A stretch of 64,000 nt of DNA from Mytilus trossulus (Eukaryota; Mollusca; Bivalvia; Mytilida; Mytilidae). The notes under the pieces are model-generated. The model saw nothing but the letters and a program-made list of their open reading frames with translations, had not been told where the DNA came from and searched no databases. Below, piece by piece: positions 22,501-32,378 of this stretch. The translations under genes and the position numbers were made by a program. Positions within the stretch are counted from its first letter, which is position 1. Every line of letters starts with the position of its first letter. The DNA lies in contig NC_086376.1 of assembly GCF_036588685.1 (NCBI RefSeq), forward strand, positions 28,371,930 through 28,435,929, in the 5' to 3' direction.

Positions 22501-24277
22501 TATTAAAGTTATAAAAGCTGATGTGCAAAATTCTTATTAATTCATGAATTTAGTGAGTACAATATTGTATATTGAAAAGTACAATTGTCAGTAAGAAGTA
22601 ACAACTTTTCTTCTCTTTAGAAAAGGAGTTATTTGTTACAGTGGAGTCCCCTGTGCAGCCCATGATATTGCGCATTAGCTGATTTTGTCGTATCAACACA
22701 GTAACATAAACCAAAATCGTTCATGTTATTGTTTTAGCCGTCTGAAGGGATAAGTAATAATAAAATTGATAAGTTCAAGAGTAAATTAATAACTGCAATT
22801 TCGTGATTTGCCATATTTGGCCAATTTCCATAAAAAAATACATCCTCAGATAATATTTGTTTTATTAAAGTCAAAGTTATATCAGATTGAAATAATTTGG
22901 GATCTGCATCCTTAGCAGTGTATATTTGGTTCAAACTCAGCTCTATTTCGTAGTATAAAATTTAATCTTTCCTTTATTTAAAATAAGCTATTTTTGGAAG
23001 GCATGCATGTAATCACTGGACATTGATGATTCAATGTAGGAACTCTAAGAACAGGGGTTTCCTTTATTTAGAACACACATTACAAAAAATCTAGAAGATT
23101 AAACCATACAAACAGAAGACAGTGTTCTCCTTAGGATTTTTGAATAGTACCAGGGTGATGCGTGACAAATTGAATTTTTCAATATTTTGTGTCGTGTTGC
23201 GTCGCTTATTTTTTGTTTGTTAGTTATTGTATGTTTACTGTGGAACTGTGTTATGTAGACTGTGGGTTAGAAAACTTTTGGTTAAAAAGAAGTAACTAAA
23301 TCAATAAACTCAAGATTTTTATTATATAAAAGTTATAATGTTATAAATGTGTTCACACAATATTAACCTATTATTGGTGTTATCAGTTGAATGAAGTGAA
23401 GTCACAAGTCTTACAAGTTACATGTAGGTGTGCAGATACATCAGACTGCACCGTACAAAAAGATGAAAACGGCATCTTCAAATGGATCAAACTCATAAAC
23501 AACCATGTACATATATAATCACAATTTGCTCACTAAAGTTTTTGCCTATTATGGTATCACAAGGATGTACTGTATATTACGTGTGTCTTTGGTCATCATT
23601 TGCCTTGTTTGTTATAAAAATTCACAATACATTTAATTTATATTCCATTTCTTTAGGGTATAATAGAATTTGTCCCAAACCTAGCTAATATTAAGTTCGG
23701 TAAACATACACAAAAAATCTAACCCTCACCCATAAAAATAAGTTAATTCTGTATCTGAATTCGTATGTGTAGAATACAGTTGAGGCTTTTATACACAGTG
23801 TATGCAAAATGTGCACCAGAATTCAGGTCCTGCATGCAACTTGTTTTGTAACGCCAAAAAAAGACCCTATTATTGACATAATGGTTACACATATGACACA
23901 AGGGACAAATTGAACCTAACTTCAGCTCAAACTAAAATCAAGTACTGTATGAAAATACTAACAGAGAAATTTAGAACCAGGATGAAACAATCCAGCACAA
24001 AGAGAACAGTTGTGTCATAATATACTGACCTTAGAATCAGGAAATTTAACCTTCCTGTAAACCATCCTGAAACTAATGTTTAGAGAGCTCTAACGTGAAA
24101 AAGCCCCTTAACCTTACCCGGCATACCCATTCATAACATTTGTTTTAAGTGCTTGTCAGCTGTTTTCTTATTAACAAAATTCAATATGGATTTTAGAACT
24201 ATTCTTACCTCTTCTAGCTGTATATCTTCATTCCAGTTACCTACACGAACCGAAGGGTTGTACGTTCTTACACTCAT
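16546..24277 (-). CDS. CFAP161: Cilia- and flagella-associated protein 161, 7 exons
   Basis: Minus-strand exons: 24209-24277, 22068-22157, 21240-21481, 19584-19665, 18113-18271, 17232-17305, 16546-16711. All are GT-AG with matching phases, giving 293 aa against about 300 in vertebrates. The N-terminus has VRVGNWNEDIQLEE, followed by LKDFLERREKGELL in exon 2. Then come VHFGDKVNLRCP, NTFVIT, LRYGQKFFLCTL, PQLRLEYEGIAVP, ANTKIIFNHKYTNQNL and, in the last exon, FLDSHRADKEVNHWMI. These match CFAP161 of animals in order, with no gap. Known role of the family: a microtubule inner protein of motile-cilium doublets. The short 74-nt exon 6 is easy to miss but is needed for the phase. Introns carry SINE, tandem-core and duplicated sequence. 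No truncation seen. Confidence 0.95.
17790..17905 (+). mobile_element. Probable LINE 3' tail, CFAP161 intron 5
   Basis: Ends TGCCTAAGACTTAAATAAA + ATATTGAATTGAATT. An AATAAA followed by GAATT repeats is typical of the 3' ends of CR1/L2-like LINEs. No coding part is left. Short and low in information. Confidence 0.35.
18495..19089. repeat. Local duplication with an insertion or deletion, CFAP161 intron 4
   Basis: Copy 1 (18495-18627) and copy 2 (18906-19088) both carry ATTTATGCTTAACACTACAT, GCAATCATTCTTATGG and then ATAATGGATGATACTTAATT. They are almost identical apart from about 50 bp present only in copy 2, between CCACAGA and CAGACAGAGATAATGG. Recent duplication; the indel probably is a deletion in copy 1. 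Confidence 0.8.
19355..19470 (-). mobile_element. Decayed tRNA-like SINE, CFAP161 intron 4
   Basis: On the minus strand TGGCTCACTGG fits the pol III box A consensus. About 45 nt later GTCATGGGTTTACAAATG could be a decayed box B. It reads in the same direction as CFAP161. A tRNA-derived SINE head is the simplest explanation; the body is not recognised. Confidence 0.4.
19775..19815 (-). repeat. Truncated end of the hammerhead-bearing element
   Basis: ACTTATCATAGATACCAGAT + TAAAATTTTGTATGCCAGAC matches the outer end of the reverse element copies (compare 10200 and 31510). It stops exactly where the ribozyme would begin. No ribozyme core is left. Confidence 0.5.
20148..20262 (+). mobile_element. 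SINE fragment bounded by TA repeats, CFAP161 intron 3
   Basis: GTTCGAATCCTGGCGAGGG is a near-perfect pol III box B. It is followed by AACATTGTTGGGTTGATG and TTTAGACGAGTTGTATATA. A (TA)n run lies on each side. Box A is missing, so the head is truncated. The body is one I recognise as widespread in molluscan genomes. Confidence 0.5.
20285..21150. repeat. Element with a ~193-bp tandem core, CFAP161 intron 3
   Basis: Four starts of the unit (CTTCTGTCCAAGTTTGG or close) lie near 20404, 20601, 20792 and 20985. Each unit also has CTAAGTCCATTTAAAAGTAA and ACAAAATTTACTTCTGGATA. The left arm is GGTTCCGCGGAACC, itself a perfect palindrome. The right arm has GTGGACGCCGCCGACGACG and ends AAGGCTCGAC. Reversed, that end (GTCGAGCCTT) resembles the start of the element at 47415. 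Non-autonomous, pearl/Helitron-like by architecture. Confidence 0.65.
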
Positions 24278-24377
24278 TGTAATGGTAAAAATAAACAACT
24301 ACTTCACAGATATATTTTCGCGGCGATGGTCGGATGTTTACCTTGACAACAGACTAGAGCAGCAGTTAATAATATGG

Positions 24378-24656
24378 AATTCTGTCAACTCGGACCAAAG
24401 ACAACTCGTACCAAGTTAATTCGGCCCAAATTAATAACTCAAATCGGAGACCAACTTTAAAGATAACTCGGACTAAGAGTGGTATATTTCAAAGTTTCAA
24501 ATTCAACCAGGAGCAGTCGACAATTATGATAATAAAAAAAAAGAAAAAAGAAGTGGTATTTTGCAGTTATCTAAGTTACGTTGGCCAGAACCAAGCTTTG
24601 TCTTAAAAGTTGTTAGAGTAGTCTTAGTCCGACTTATCTTTGGTCCTAGTTGGCAT
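24378..24656. repeat. Foldback element upstream of CFAP161
   Basis: CAACTCGGACCAAAGACAACTC at the left faces TATCTTTGGTCCTAGTTGG at the right as an inverted repeat. Extra CGGACCAAAG-like blocks lie inside. It begins about 100 bp upstream of the CFAP161 start codon, so it lies in or near the promoter. Confidence 0.6.
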
Positions 24657-25102
24657 ATTTACATTTAATAAAACTATTCCTGGCCTTAAGTTTCAGTAAA
24701 AAAAAATCTTTATATCAAACGTTCGTATGTCACTATAAAGCTATATGACATTATTAGAAAAAAATCGGAAAATAAAAAAAATAATCTTTATAATAATAAA
24801 AAATCAATGTTTGCTAGAAGCTTGAACAAATACTAGCTTTTCAAAAAGCTATTATGTTTCGAAATTCGATATAATTAAATATGAAATCATAAGAAATGTA
24901 TTTAATCCACAACAAATAACATGCTAGCATCGAAATAATTAAGTGCTCCTATGTATGATTTCTTAGTTTTAGGTTCGTTTACAAGATAGCATTTTATGTT
25001 TTTATACATGTATATCTTCGCCGGGTTAACGTCCGTTAATAGGAGGGTTAATAGAGCATTTTTCCCTAAAATATAACCGTAAAAATTGTATGTTAAATAG
25101 AG

Positions 25103-25238
25103 AATAATACATGGCAAAATCCGTATCATATGTCGTATCATCCCGAGACATCAATATCAGCCCAAGGGCCTTTGGCCCGAGGGATGATATTGGTCGAGGG
25201 TGATACGGCATATGATACGGATTTTGCCATGTATTATA
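25103..25238. repeat. Near-perfect foldback hairpin
   Basis: ATACATGGCAAAATCCGTAT at the left and its reverse complement at the right give arms of nearly 60 bp with few mismatches. The centre, GGGCCTTTGGCCCGAGGG, is itself self-complementary. The transcript of either strand would fold into a long hairpin. GATACGGG-like blocks repeat at 25635-25695, suggesting a larger decayed element spanning 25040-25800. Confidence 0.75.
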
Positions 25239-25499
25239 CGCTTTATCATATATTTCAAAAGAAGAGTATTATATTTAATGAACTGTTTTCTGATCCGTAG
25301 CACTGAGTTACCTTCTGTTCTGCTTTTGTATTGTTTCAAAGCAAAATAACTGCTCAATTATTTATACGAAGCACATGGGTTACCTTACAATCTGTTGTTT
25401 TTCAAATATTTTGTTTGTTATTGTATTTATTTGAGTGTTTTGCATTTCTTATAGTTGCATTTAGTTTGCCAAAAAATATGTTGTGAAACTTGATGTTCG

Positions 25500-25527
25500 T
25501 GACGTCACAAACCAAACAATGACGTCA
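25500..25527. promoter_or_regulatory. Pair of perfect CRE palindromes
   Basis: TGACGTCA occurs at 25500-25507 and 25520-25527, exactly 20 bp apart, or about two helical turns. This is the CREB/ATF consensus. It lies 1.2 kb upstream of CFAP161. It may be carried by a repeat; binding is not shown. Confidence 0.35.
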
Positions 25528-26504
25528 TTAAAAGAATTGACCTATTTTGATGAATTTTTTTCTTAAGCCCAAAAAAAAACCAAAAAACTGACTTCAAGTA
25601 TAAAAAAAAAAAAAAAAAAAAAGAAAAAAAAAAGGTATGCGATACGGGTTTTACCATGCGATACGGGGTATGCGATACAGGGTAGGTGATACAGACTGGG
25701 AAAACAAACCTTTATTAGATATACAAAATAGCTGTATTTTGTACTAAATATATGATAAATATAGATATAAGAATTCGTATCGTATCGTATCATACAAGGG
25801 AAAATGTTGGGTAACAACTTATCACTCAAATTTCATGAAAATTAACAAATAGTTGTTTGTTATGATGGTCAAACCATCTGTATACTGTTTTGAGTGGAAA
25901 TAGCCTGATTAAAACTTTTTAAGTTACAGGACAGGGGATTTTTTTTTCACATGTCGCGCAGTATCTTAAAAATGATGAATGATTATTGCTTAAAACTTTA
26001 CACACTTCCCAGTTATACTAATCTAAAGATCTGTATAGTATACTTCAGTTTTGGTGATGAATCAAAATTTTATTTTAGTGTTAATATTGAGTTTTTTTTA
26101 GAAAAAAAGGGGGGTTTCAATTGTCGCACCGTATGTCAGAAACTATTTATGATTATTGCATATAACTTCACACACAAGACGACGGGCGTATCATGCACTC
26201 GTGGCGCAGCTATAGCCTGCTTCTTATTTGGACTGAGACAAAAGACAAACATTAACCCCTTAAAGTTAAATTGTCGCTCCCTATAAAACAACAACATTAG
26301 ACTAGTTAAACGGATATACGCTGGTTGAATCTAAGTTAATTGGGAGTAAAGCCACCATAAAAACCCCTTTCAAAACTGAAAAATAGTTTTCTGTTGTTTC
26401 ATATAAAGAAATGCTTGACATGAATAGAGTTTTATCTTTTGGAGTACTACATGGAAAATATCACACATGCTACCATTGTATTTAAGAAACTTGCTACAAG
26501 ACAA

Positions 26505-26810
26505 AAGTAAAAACACAAAAATACCGAACTCCGAGGAAAATTCAAAAAGGAAAATCAAAAATCAATAGGCAAAATCAAAAGTCCAAACACATCAAACGAA
26601 TGGGTAACAACTGTCATATTCCTGACTTGGTACAGGCATTTTCTAATGTAGAAAATGGTGGATTGAACCTGGTTTTATAGCTAGCTAAACCTCTCACTTA
26701 TATGACAGTCGCATCAAATTCCATTAAATTGTCAACGATGCATGAACAAAACAAACATACTCAAAGAGTAAAAATGTCAAAAATAGGGGTACAACAGTCA
26801 ATATTGTGTT
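26505..26810 (+). repeat. Dispersed repeat (TCATATTCCTGACT family)
   Basis: Full-looking copy: CCGAACTCCGAGGAAAATTC, AACTGTCATATTCCTGACTT, GTAGAAAATGGTGGATTGAA, CTCACTTATATGACAGTCGC and GTCAAAAATAGGGGTACAAC. Very similar to 5428-5745. Non-coding. Confidence 0.65.
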
Positions 26811-26901
26811 ATCATCTTAATATCTCTACATAAACAACAAATGTAACAAAGAAGCACAAAAAGGCATACATTAATTTAACATTCTCATTTTGCTTTTCTT
26901 A

Positions 26902-27408
26902 TACGGCTGAATTTATCTATGTAAAGTCTACCCATAATGATAGAAGGTCTCATTACTGGTTTAAAAATGCGCGTTTGAAATTCGCACAGGTAGACATAAA
27001 AATAATTTTGTCGTATGACGGCATACATAAATGAAGACTTACGTAAAGTTGATATAACAAAAACAGACTTAACAGTAAAAGTAATAATAATAAATAAAAT
27101 AATGGTGTGGTTCAAAGTATGACGGGATACATAAGAACAGTTTCACGTCAAATACGGCTGAATGTATCTATGTAAAGTCTACCCATAAATGATAGAAGGT
27201 TTTCATTACTGGTGTAAAATAGCGCGTTTGAAATTCGCACAGGTAGACATAAAAATAATTTTGTCGTATGTCGGCATACATAAATACAGACTCACGTAAA
27301 GTAGATATACCAAAAACCAGACTTAACAGTAAAAGTAATAATAATAAATAAAATAATGGTGTGGTTCAAAGTATGACGGGATACATAAGTACAGTTTCAC
27401 GTCAAATG
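26902..27408. repeat. Tandem duplication of a ~253-bp unit
   Basis: Two highly similar units begin TACGGCTGAAT and contain ATCTATGTAAAGTCTACCC, GCGCGTTTGAAATTCGCACA and TGTGGTTCAAAGTATGACGG. They meet near 27155. More decayed pieces continue to about 27570. They lie just beyond the 3' end of the reverse-transcriptase remnant, so they may be its 3' region. Confidence 0.75.
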
Positions 27409-27646
27409 TATATCATGAAAAACAGACTAAACAGAAAAAGTAGTGTTATTGAATAAAATAGTTTTGTCATTCATAGTATTCAAGATCCTTAAGTAAAAGT
27501 AATATCAATCAATGAAATAATTTTGCCGTTCAAAGTATGTGGTTTTACATAACCACTGAGTCACTTCAAATGATTATCTAAAAAAGACTTATAAAAGAAT
27601 TCTATAATACGTAATTAAGATGATAACTAACGTCAGTACGCAAAAT

Positions 27647-28240
27647 CTATCCTTCAAGACCATCTTGTATTATTTGTGAAGTTGATACGGAATATTTATC
27701 AACAAGTTCTTGGTATCTTCCGATGAACTTTTTTAGAAAAAGGACGAGACGTTCTTTGACATACCCCTGGTTCATCAACTTTCTGCTCAGACACTGGTGA
27801 CGTTTTACAAAGTCTGAATAGGAGCTGCAAGCTCTTGAATACCTAATAAGTTGGGAAATGTATATTCCATATGCAGGTGAAGTTGGTATATTACTACTAA
27901 GGTGGGGGAAATTGATAATTTCAAAATTAAAATCGTCTCGTTTGTCATAGATTCTGGTACTGAGATGACTGTGTATGTCAAATTCGAGGTATAAGTCTAA
28001 AAATGAGGCGGAGGAAGCCGTGTCTGTGGTCTCTTTAATTTCTAGTTCTGGTGGGTATATAAATGGAATCCAATCAGAAAAGTTCGGATTGTTAATGGAA
28101 AGAACATCATCAATATATCTGAAAGTGAAATTAAATAACCTGGCTTCTTTGATCTTCTTGTTTTTGACAAGTGTCTGAAGGAACTCCGCTTTCTCTACAT
28201 GTTTAAAAGTATCAGTAACCAAATTAAAAAGAATGGTGCC
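27647..28240 (-). mobile_element. Truncated reverse transcriptase, probably Penelope-like
   Basis: An open frame of about 190 codons on the minus strand. It starts abruptly inside the fingers/palm region (EFLQTLVKNKKI) and contains the catalytic motif FRYIDDVLSINN. It continues with SFLDLYLEFD, YDKRDDFNFEIINFPHL and AYGIYISQLIRYSRACSSY, and ends with a natural stop after DGLEG. The part upstream of YIDD (motifs with GTPMG) and any endonuclease are missing, so this is a dead fragment. The FLD and KRDDF blocks suggest a Penelope-like element, family uncertain. A hammerhead lies 550 bp away but on the other strand, so the two are not one simple copy. Confidence 0.7.
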
Positions 28241-28299
28241 TCACATCACCCAAGATATAATATGATATAGAATCAGAATTTTTCTCCTTTTTTTCTCTC

Positions 28300-28529
28300 C
28301 ATATTTTAACCGTTACCGGATGTGGTGTATTATGATTTGTAACACACAATGTCGTATCCTTGATCCCTCAAACCAATTGTGTCGTTCTGTGTCCTTGAGA
28401 TAATTTAGTTGCATGTGTTGAAACACGGATGCCATCATCAGATATAGGATAAATTTGTCGGAGGGAAGGATCATTAAAAGGGATCTTTTTGTCAATTTTT
28501 TTTTTTCAATTAGGTATATTTTAGCCAGT
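28300..28529. other. Unrecognised spacer between RT remnant and hammerhead element
   Basis: Moderate-complexity sequence ending in a T-run at 28496-28506. A 60-codon minus-strand frame is present but I recognise no family. It could be more of the retroelement. Confidence 0.3.
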
Positions 28530-28870
28530 AGCAGTAGTCAGCACTTGTGCTGACATGAATTATCACTGATATGGTTATATTTATAAATTAACTGTTCACA
28601 AAATTTTAAAATTTTGTAATACTTAAGCTTTTCTTCCTCAGGCATAGATAAACTTATAGCTGTATTTGGCGAAACTTTTAGGAATTTTGGTCTTCAATGC
28701 TCTTCAACTTCGTACTTTATTTTTTTTTTATTTTTTATTTTTTTAACTTTTTTTAACTTTTTTTTTAACTTTTTTGGATTCGAACGTTACTGATGAGTCT
28801 TTTGTAGACGAAACGCGTGTCTGACGTATATACAAAATTTAGTCCTTGTATCTATGATGAGTTTATTTAA
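28530..28870 (+). mobile_element. Hammerhead-bearing retrozyme-like element, best copy
   Basis: Order: TAGTCAGCACTTGTGCTGAC (itself self-complementary), ATGAATTATCACTGATATGG, TATAGCTGTATTTGGCGA, CAATGCTCTTCAACTTCGTA, a T-rich stretch, the ribozyme at 28784-28827, then TATCTATGATGAGTTTATTT. No protein is encoded. The same order occurs at 31510-31790 (reversed) and 50590-50885. Small non-coding elements with hammerheads are described in metazoans as retrozymes and in Penelope-like terminal repeats. Confidence 0.65.
28784..28827 (+). ncRNA. Intact type-I hammerhead ribozyme
   Basis: Stem I 5' strand ACGTTA (28784-28789), CTGATGA (28790-28796), stem II GTC-TTTTGTA-GAC (28797-28809), GAAA (28810-28813), stem III CGC/GTG (28814-28819), T and the cleavage C at 28821, stem I 3' strand TGACGT (28822-28827). 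All six stem I positions pair (T-A, G-T, A-T, C-G, G-C, T-A). Compared with other copies (GCGTCA/TGGCGT) both strands of stem I have changed yet still pair. Every conserved core residue is present. Stem III has no real loop, as in hammerheads thought to act as dimers. Cleavage is predicted after 28821. Confidence 0.75.
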
Positions 28871-31144
28871 TGATAGGCTACAATACAGTTACAGTGGAAT
28901 GAATGACGTTGGTAACGGAAAATTATGTTTTTCGCGACGTCAATGTGTGCCAAATAATTAAAAGATGCCTTTTCGATTGATGATAACAATTTGCATGAAA
29001 GCGAATACATAGATCCCATTTTTAGAAATGATATCTGATATGATTATATATGAAGACATGTTGTACCAATGTTCATGAAAAAGTCACAGATGATTTTTTT
29101 TTTTACATATTCATATATATATATAGTTCATACGATATATCTATCATATTTTATAAAGTATTCCATATAGTTAATAAGACTTATCATACGATTATAAGAT
29201 ATTCTATAAAGAAATTATATATCGTATATTTTTGTAGATTGGCCTTGTGTCTGTTTGATTTGCACTCTATAGTAAATTACAAATTAATGCTGAGTGTATT
29301 ATGTATAGTAACTTGTAATTGTGAAGAAAACGGAGGAGTATCTACAATATACATATATGTAAAGACACGTGTCTGTTGTTAAGATTGTATAATGTTTATT
29401 ATCAGATATAGACATATTTCGTGAGAATCGCTTAAATATATGATCTATCTATACCACATCTGCTTGGATATTGTATTATACGTTTACATATTTTACTTCA
29501 GCTTCTCAAACCGGCAATTTTAGTAAATTCACCATAAAAACTAGTGTAATTTTCAATATGAAATATTCAGTGAGTGCAACTTTTGTACTCGAGAAATTTC
29601 AACATAAGATGTTGTATTTTTTTTTTTATCTATTTTAGTAAAATTCAGTACCAGAACACAAATGTGTGAGGTTTATAGGACTTGTAGTGTTGACTTATTC
29701 TGTGAAAGTGCATTAAGTTTGTCAAATTTCCATAATGTAAAGTATGACCTTTAGGCGACTGCATGACCCTTTGAATTCAAGAAAGCAGCACTAGTTTACC
29801 AGTTTTTGGAAACCCTTGGTTATAAATCTTTCCGTATATGTAAAACTGATCTCTGACAATATTGGGTTTTCTTTTTTATGAAAAGTACAAGATATGCCAT
29901 CAACACCAAATTTTCCTAACTGACAAAAACTTATATAACCTAAGGCAATCATTGATATTGGTACAGACGAAATAAACGGTTAAAAAACATGTGCATAGTT
30001 TAAACAAATGCTTGAAAATGAGAACATGAAATGAAACACAAGACGCAATTTAGAAGTAACAGTAACATTGAGCATGAAACTATAAGAATGTGACGTACAG
30101 AAATACGCAAAGTTAACCTCAGTTTTAAAGAAGTCGAGTCCGGTGTTAGGTTGTGTAATAGAAGCAACTAGACAAGATGACAATGATTAACATATAAACA
30201 AAGGACTACTAGCAGTCACTGACCGTGATACCAGCTCCAGACCCCAATGAAATTATTGAAAGATCATTTCTTCATTTTATGAAAATTATGATCTTAAAAC
30301 ATGCAGGAACAAAATGTAAACTTTATCTGTAATAACTGGTCATGATAAATCTATGTACCAAATATAAAATTTATGGGTGTTGCTAAACGGCGGAAACGGA
30401 AAACGGAACGGAAACGGAAACGGAAAGAAATATTCATAGTGGACGGAATTTTAGGGGGAAAATGGAAAGAACTACAAAATTCAATAACGAGTGACTGAAA
30501 AAAATCACTCAACAATTATGTTCACAATAGGATTGCAGCAGCTAGATATCAAAGAAAATAGCAAACAGTTTTGGAAATATATAAGAGCTATAATATAAAA
30601 AGAGAGGCTTTAAAGAGCACATGTCATTCATTTAAGTCTATTTGCATCATCAACAATGGAAACTCTCCAATAGACTTGAATAGTTCATGAGAAAAATCTC
30701 ACTATTTTCTTTAGTGTTTACCCAAAACACAAGAGAGGATGAGAGTATAAAAAAGTCGTCATTAAGGGCAACCGTTACCTTAAAAAGTCTACTTACTATA
30801 ACGGAAATTTCGACTCGTATGTTGTAGATCTTGTCTCGCTGATCATTTCTGTTATAAAAGTTTCTAGCTATATCGCTTATAGTTTTCAAGATGATTGGCA
30901 AAAAAAGCAAAGATTTGTAAAATCATTATATACGTATCACCCGCCATGCAAATCGGTTATTAGTCAAAATGTCAAATTCCATGAAAATATGACACAAGTC
31001 ACTTAGTGGGTAGTAAATATAGACTATCATGTTCAAATAAAAATTTAAGACCGATAATTCTTAGAATACGTAATTCATAATATTGACCATAAATAAAGAC
31101 AACAGTAGTATACCTCTGTCCGAAAGTCATAAATTGATTGAGAG
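28871..31144. other. Intergenic, no gene seen
   Basis: AT-rich. Contains short AT-dinucleotide runs near 29115 and a GGAAAC microsatellite at 30389-30427. No frame with family resemblance. Confidence 0.5.
30389..30427 (+). repeat. GGAAAC microsatellite
   Basis: Six or so imperfect CGGAAA / GGAAAC hexamers in a row. Confidence 0.8.
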
Positions 31145-31420
31145 GGGAAAAAATCCTGGTTACAAACTAAAACTGAGGGAAACACATCAAATGTAAGAGG
31201 AAAACAATGAAACAACAGAAACATTTAAAAGTGAGAAAGAAAAAAAAAACGACAATGCAACACACAGAGAAACGAAATATAAGATAACAATTGCCATTTT
31301 TATGACATGGCACAGGACATTTTAAGAAAAATGCTGGGTTGAACCTAGTTTTGTGGTTAGTCAAACCTTCTGCTTTTATGGCAATGTTAAATACAACCCT
31401 CAAATGACAACATTCAAGAC
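31145..31420 (+). repeat. Dispersed repeat (TGGTTACAAACTAAAACTG family)
   Basis: Contains CTGGTTACAAACTAAAACTG, GAGGGAAACACATCAAATG, GACATGGCACAGGACATTTT, GCTGGGTTGAACCTAGTTTT and CTTTTATGGCAATGTTAAAT. I recognise this family as common in Mytilus-type genomes. Non-coding. Confidence 0.55.
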
Positions 31421-31509
31421 AGGATTACAAAATAAAATAAAAGTAAGAACATTCAGGACAGAGAAATACACAAATAAACAATACAATAGAACATTACGGC
31501 ATGATAAGA

Positions 31510-31790
31510 GATATTAAAGATACCAGACTTATACTTTAATACACAAGATGCGTGTTTCGTCTACATATAAGACTCATCAGTGACGCTAATGTCAAAATAT
31601 TGAAGGGCATTGGTGATTAAAAATTTCAAAAAGATGAGCCAAGTACGGCAAAGGTTATCTGCCTGGGATAAGAACATCCGTAGTATCCAAAATAATTCAT
31701 ACTTTTGAAAACAGTCTTTTTTTTAAATGAGCATATAATTGATATACATGTCAACACCGAAGTGCTGACTATCTATACATAATAAAAACA
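31510..31790 (-). mobile_element. Hammerhead-bearing element, reverse copy
   Basis: Reverse arrangement of the same blocks: TTAAAGATACCAGACTTAT, ribozyme (31541-31586), GAAGGGCATTGGTGATTAAA, CAAGTACGGCAAAGGTTATC and CAACACCGAAGTGCTGAC. It lies directly next to the LINE 3' end at 31875. Confidence 0.6.
31541..31586 (-). ncRNA. Hammerhead ribozyme with intact core, damaged stem III
   Basis: Minus-strand order: stem I GCGTCA, CTGATGA, stem II GTC-TTATATGTA-GAC, GAAA, then CACGCATC and TTGTGT. The core and stem II are perfect. The CGCGCGTC of other copies has become CACGCATC. Both changes are G to A at CpG sites, weakening stem III. Activity may be reduced or lost. Confidence 0.55.
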
Positions 31791-32378
31791 ATCACGAAAA
31801 ACAACCTAGGTCAGCACACAAAAACAGCACACGCATTGTATGTCCTTCGACTAGATCGACGCACAAAAGTGACGTAAATAAATAAATAAATAAGCTTTAT
31901 TTAGAGTCGGCATGGTATATAACATAGACAAACATAAGCTCTAATGAGCTTGTAACCGACATAAGATACATTTTTTTTTACAATACAACATTTATAACAA
32001 TACAACACATAATATAGTGCATTAAATATCACAGCACAAAAATGAAGCACTAAAAGCAGAATATAAGCATAAGCTAGGTATTAAAGCTAAAAGCACATAA
32101 GTGTAAACTAGGCATAAAAGCTGGTAAAAATGCATAGAATAAAATTTGAAAAAAATGGGATATGATCTAGATGGTAAATTAATTTGCATAATATAAACTA
32201 AAAGTCTGCAAAAACTGTGCATTTACAGTCATTTCCATTCCGTGACTTTAAAATATTTTTGAACTGACTAAAATTAGCAATTTTTCTAAAATCATCAGGT
32301 AGATCATTCCATAAAACAGAAGCTGTGTATTTAAAAGAGTTATTACCATAGGTTGATGTTCGGACCCTAGGTATATCT

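Noticed and set aside
25563..25829. 88-codon minus frame
   Set aside because: It spans a poly-A/poly-T tract that gives a run of Phe; not a plausible protein.
25951..26286. 111-codon plus frame as a possible gene
   Set aside because: Composition is low-complexity and AT-driven with poly-T/poly-A tracts; no family resemblance or start context.
31541..31577. Alternative ribozyme fold with CAC/GTG stem III and a later GTA cleavage site
   Set aside because: It pairs locally but leaves stem I unpaired. The fold with cleavage after the GTC-equivalent gives a consistent stem I in all copies.
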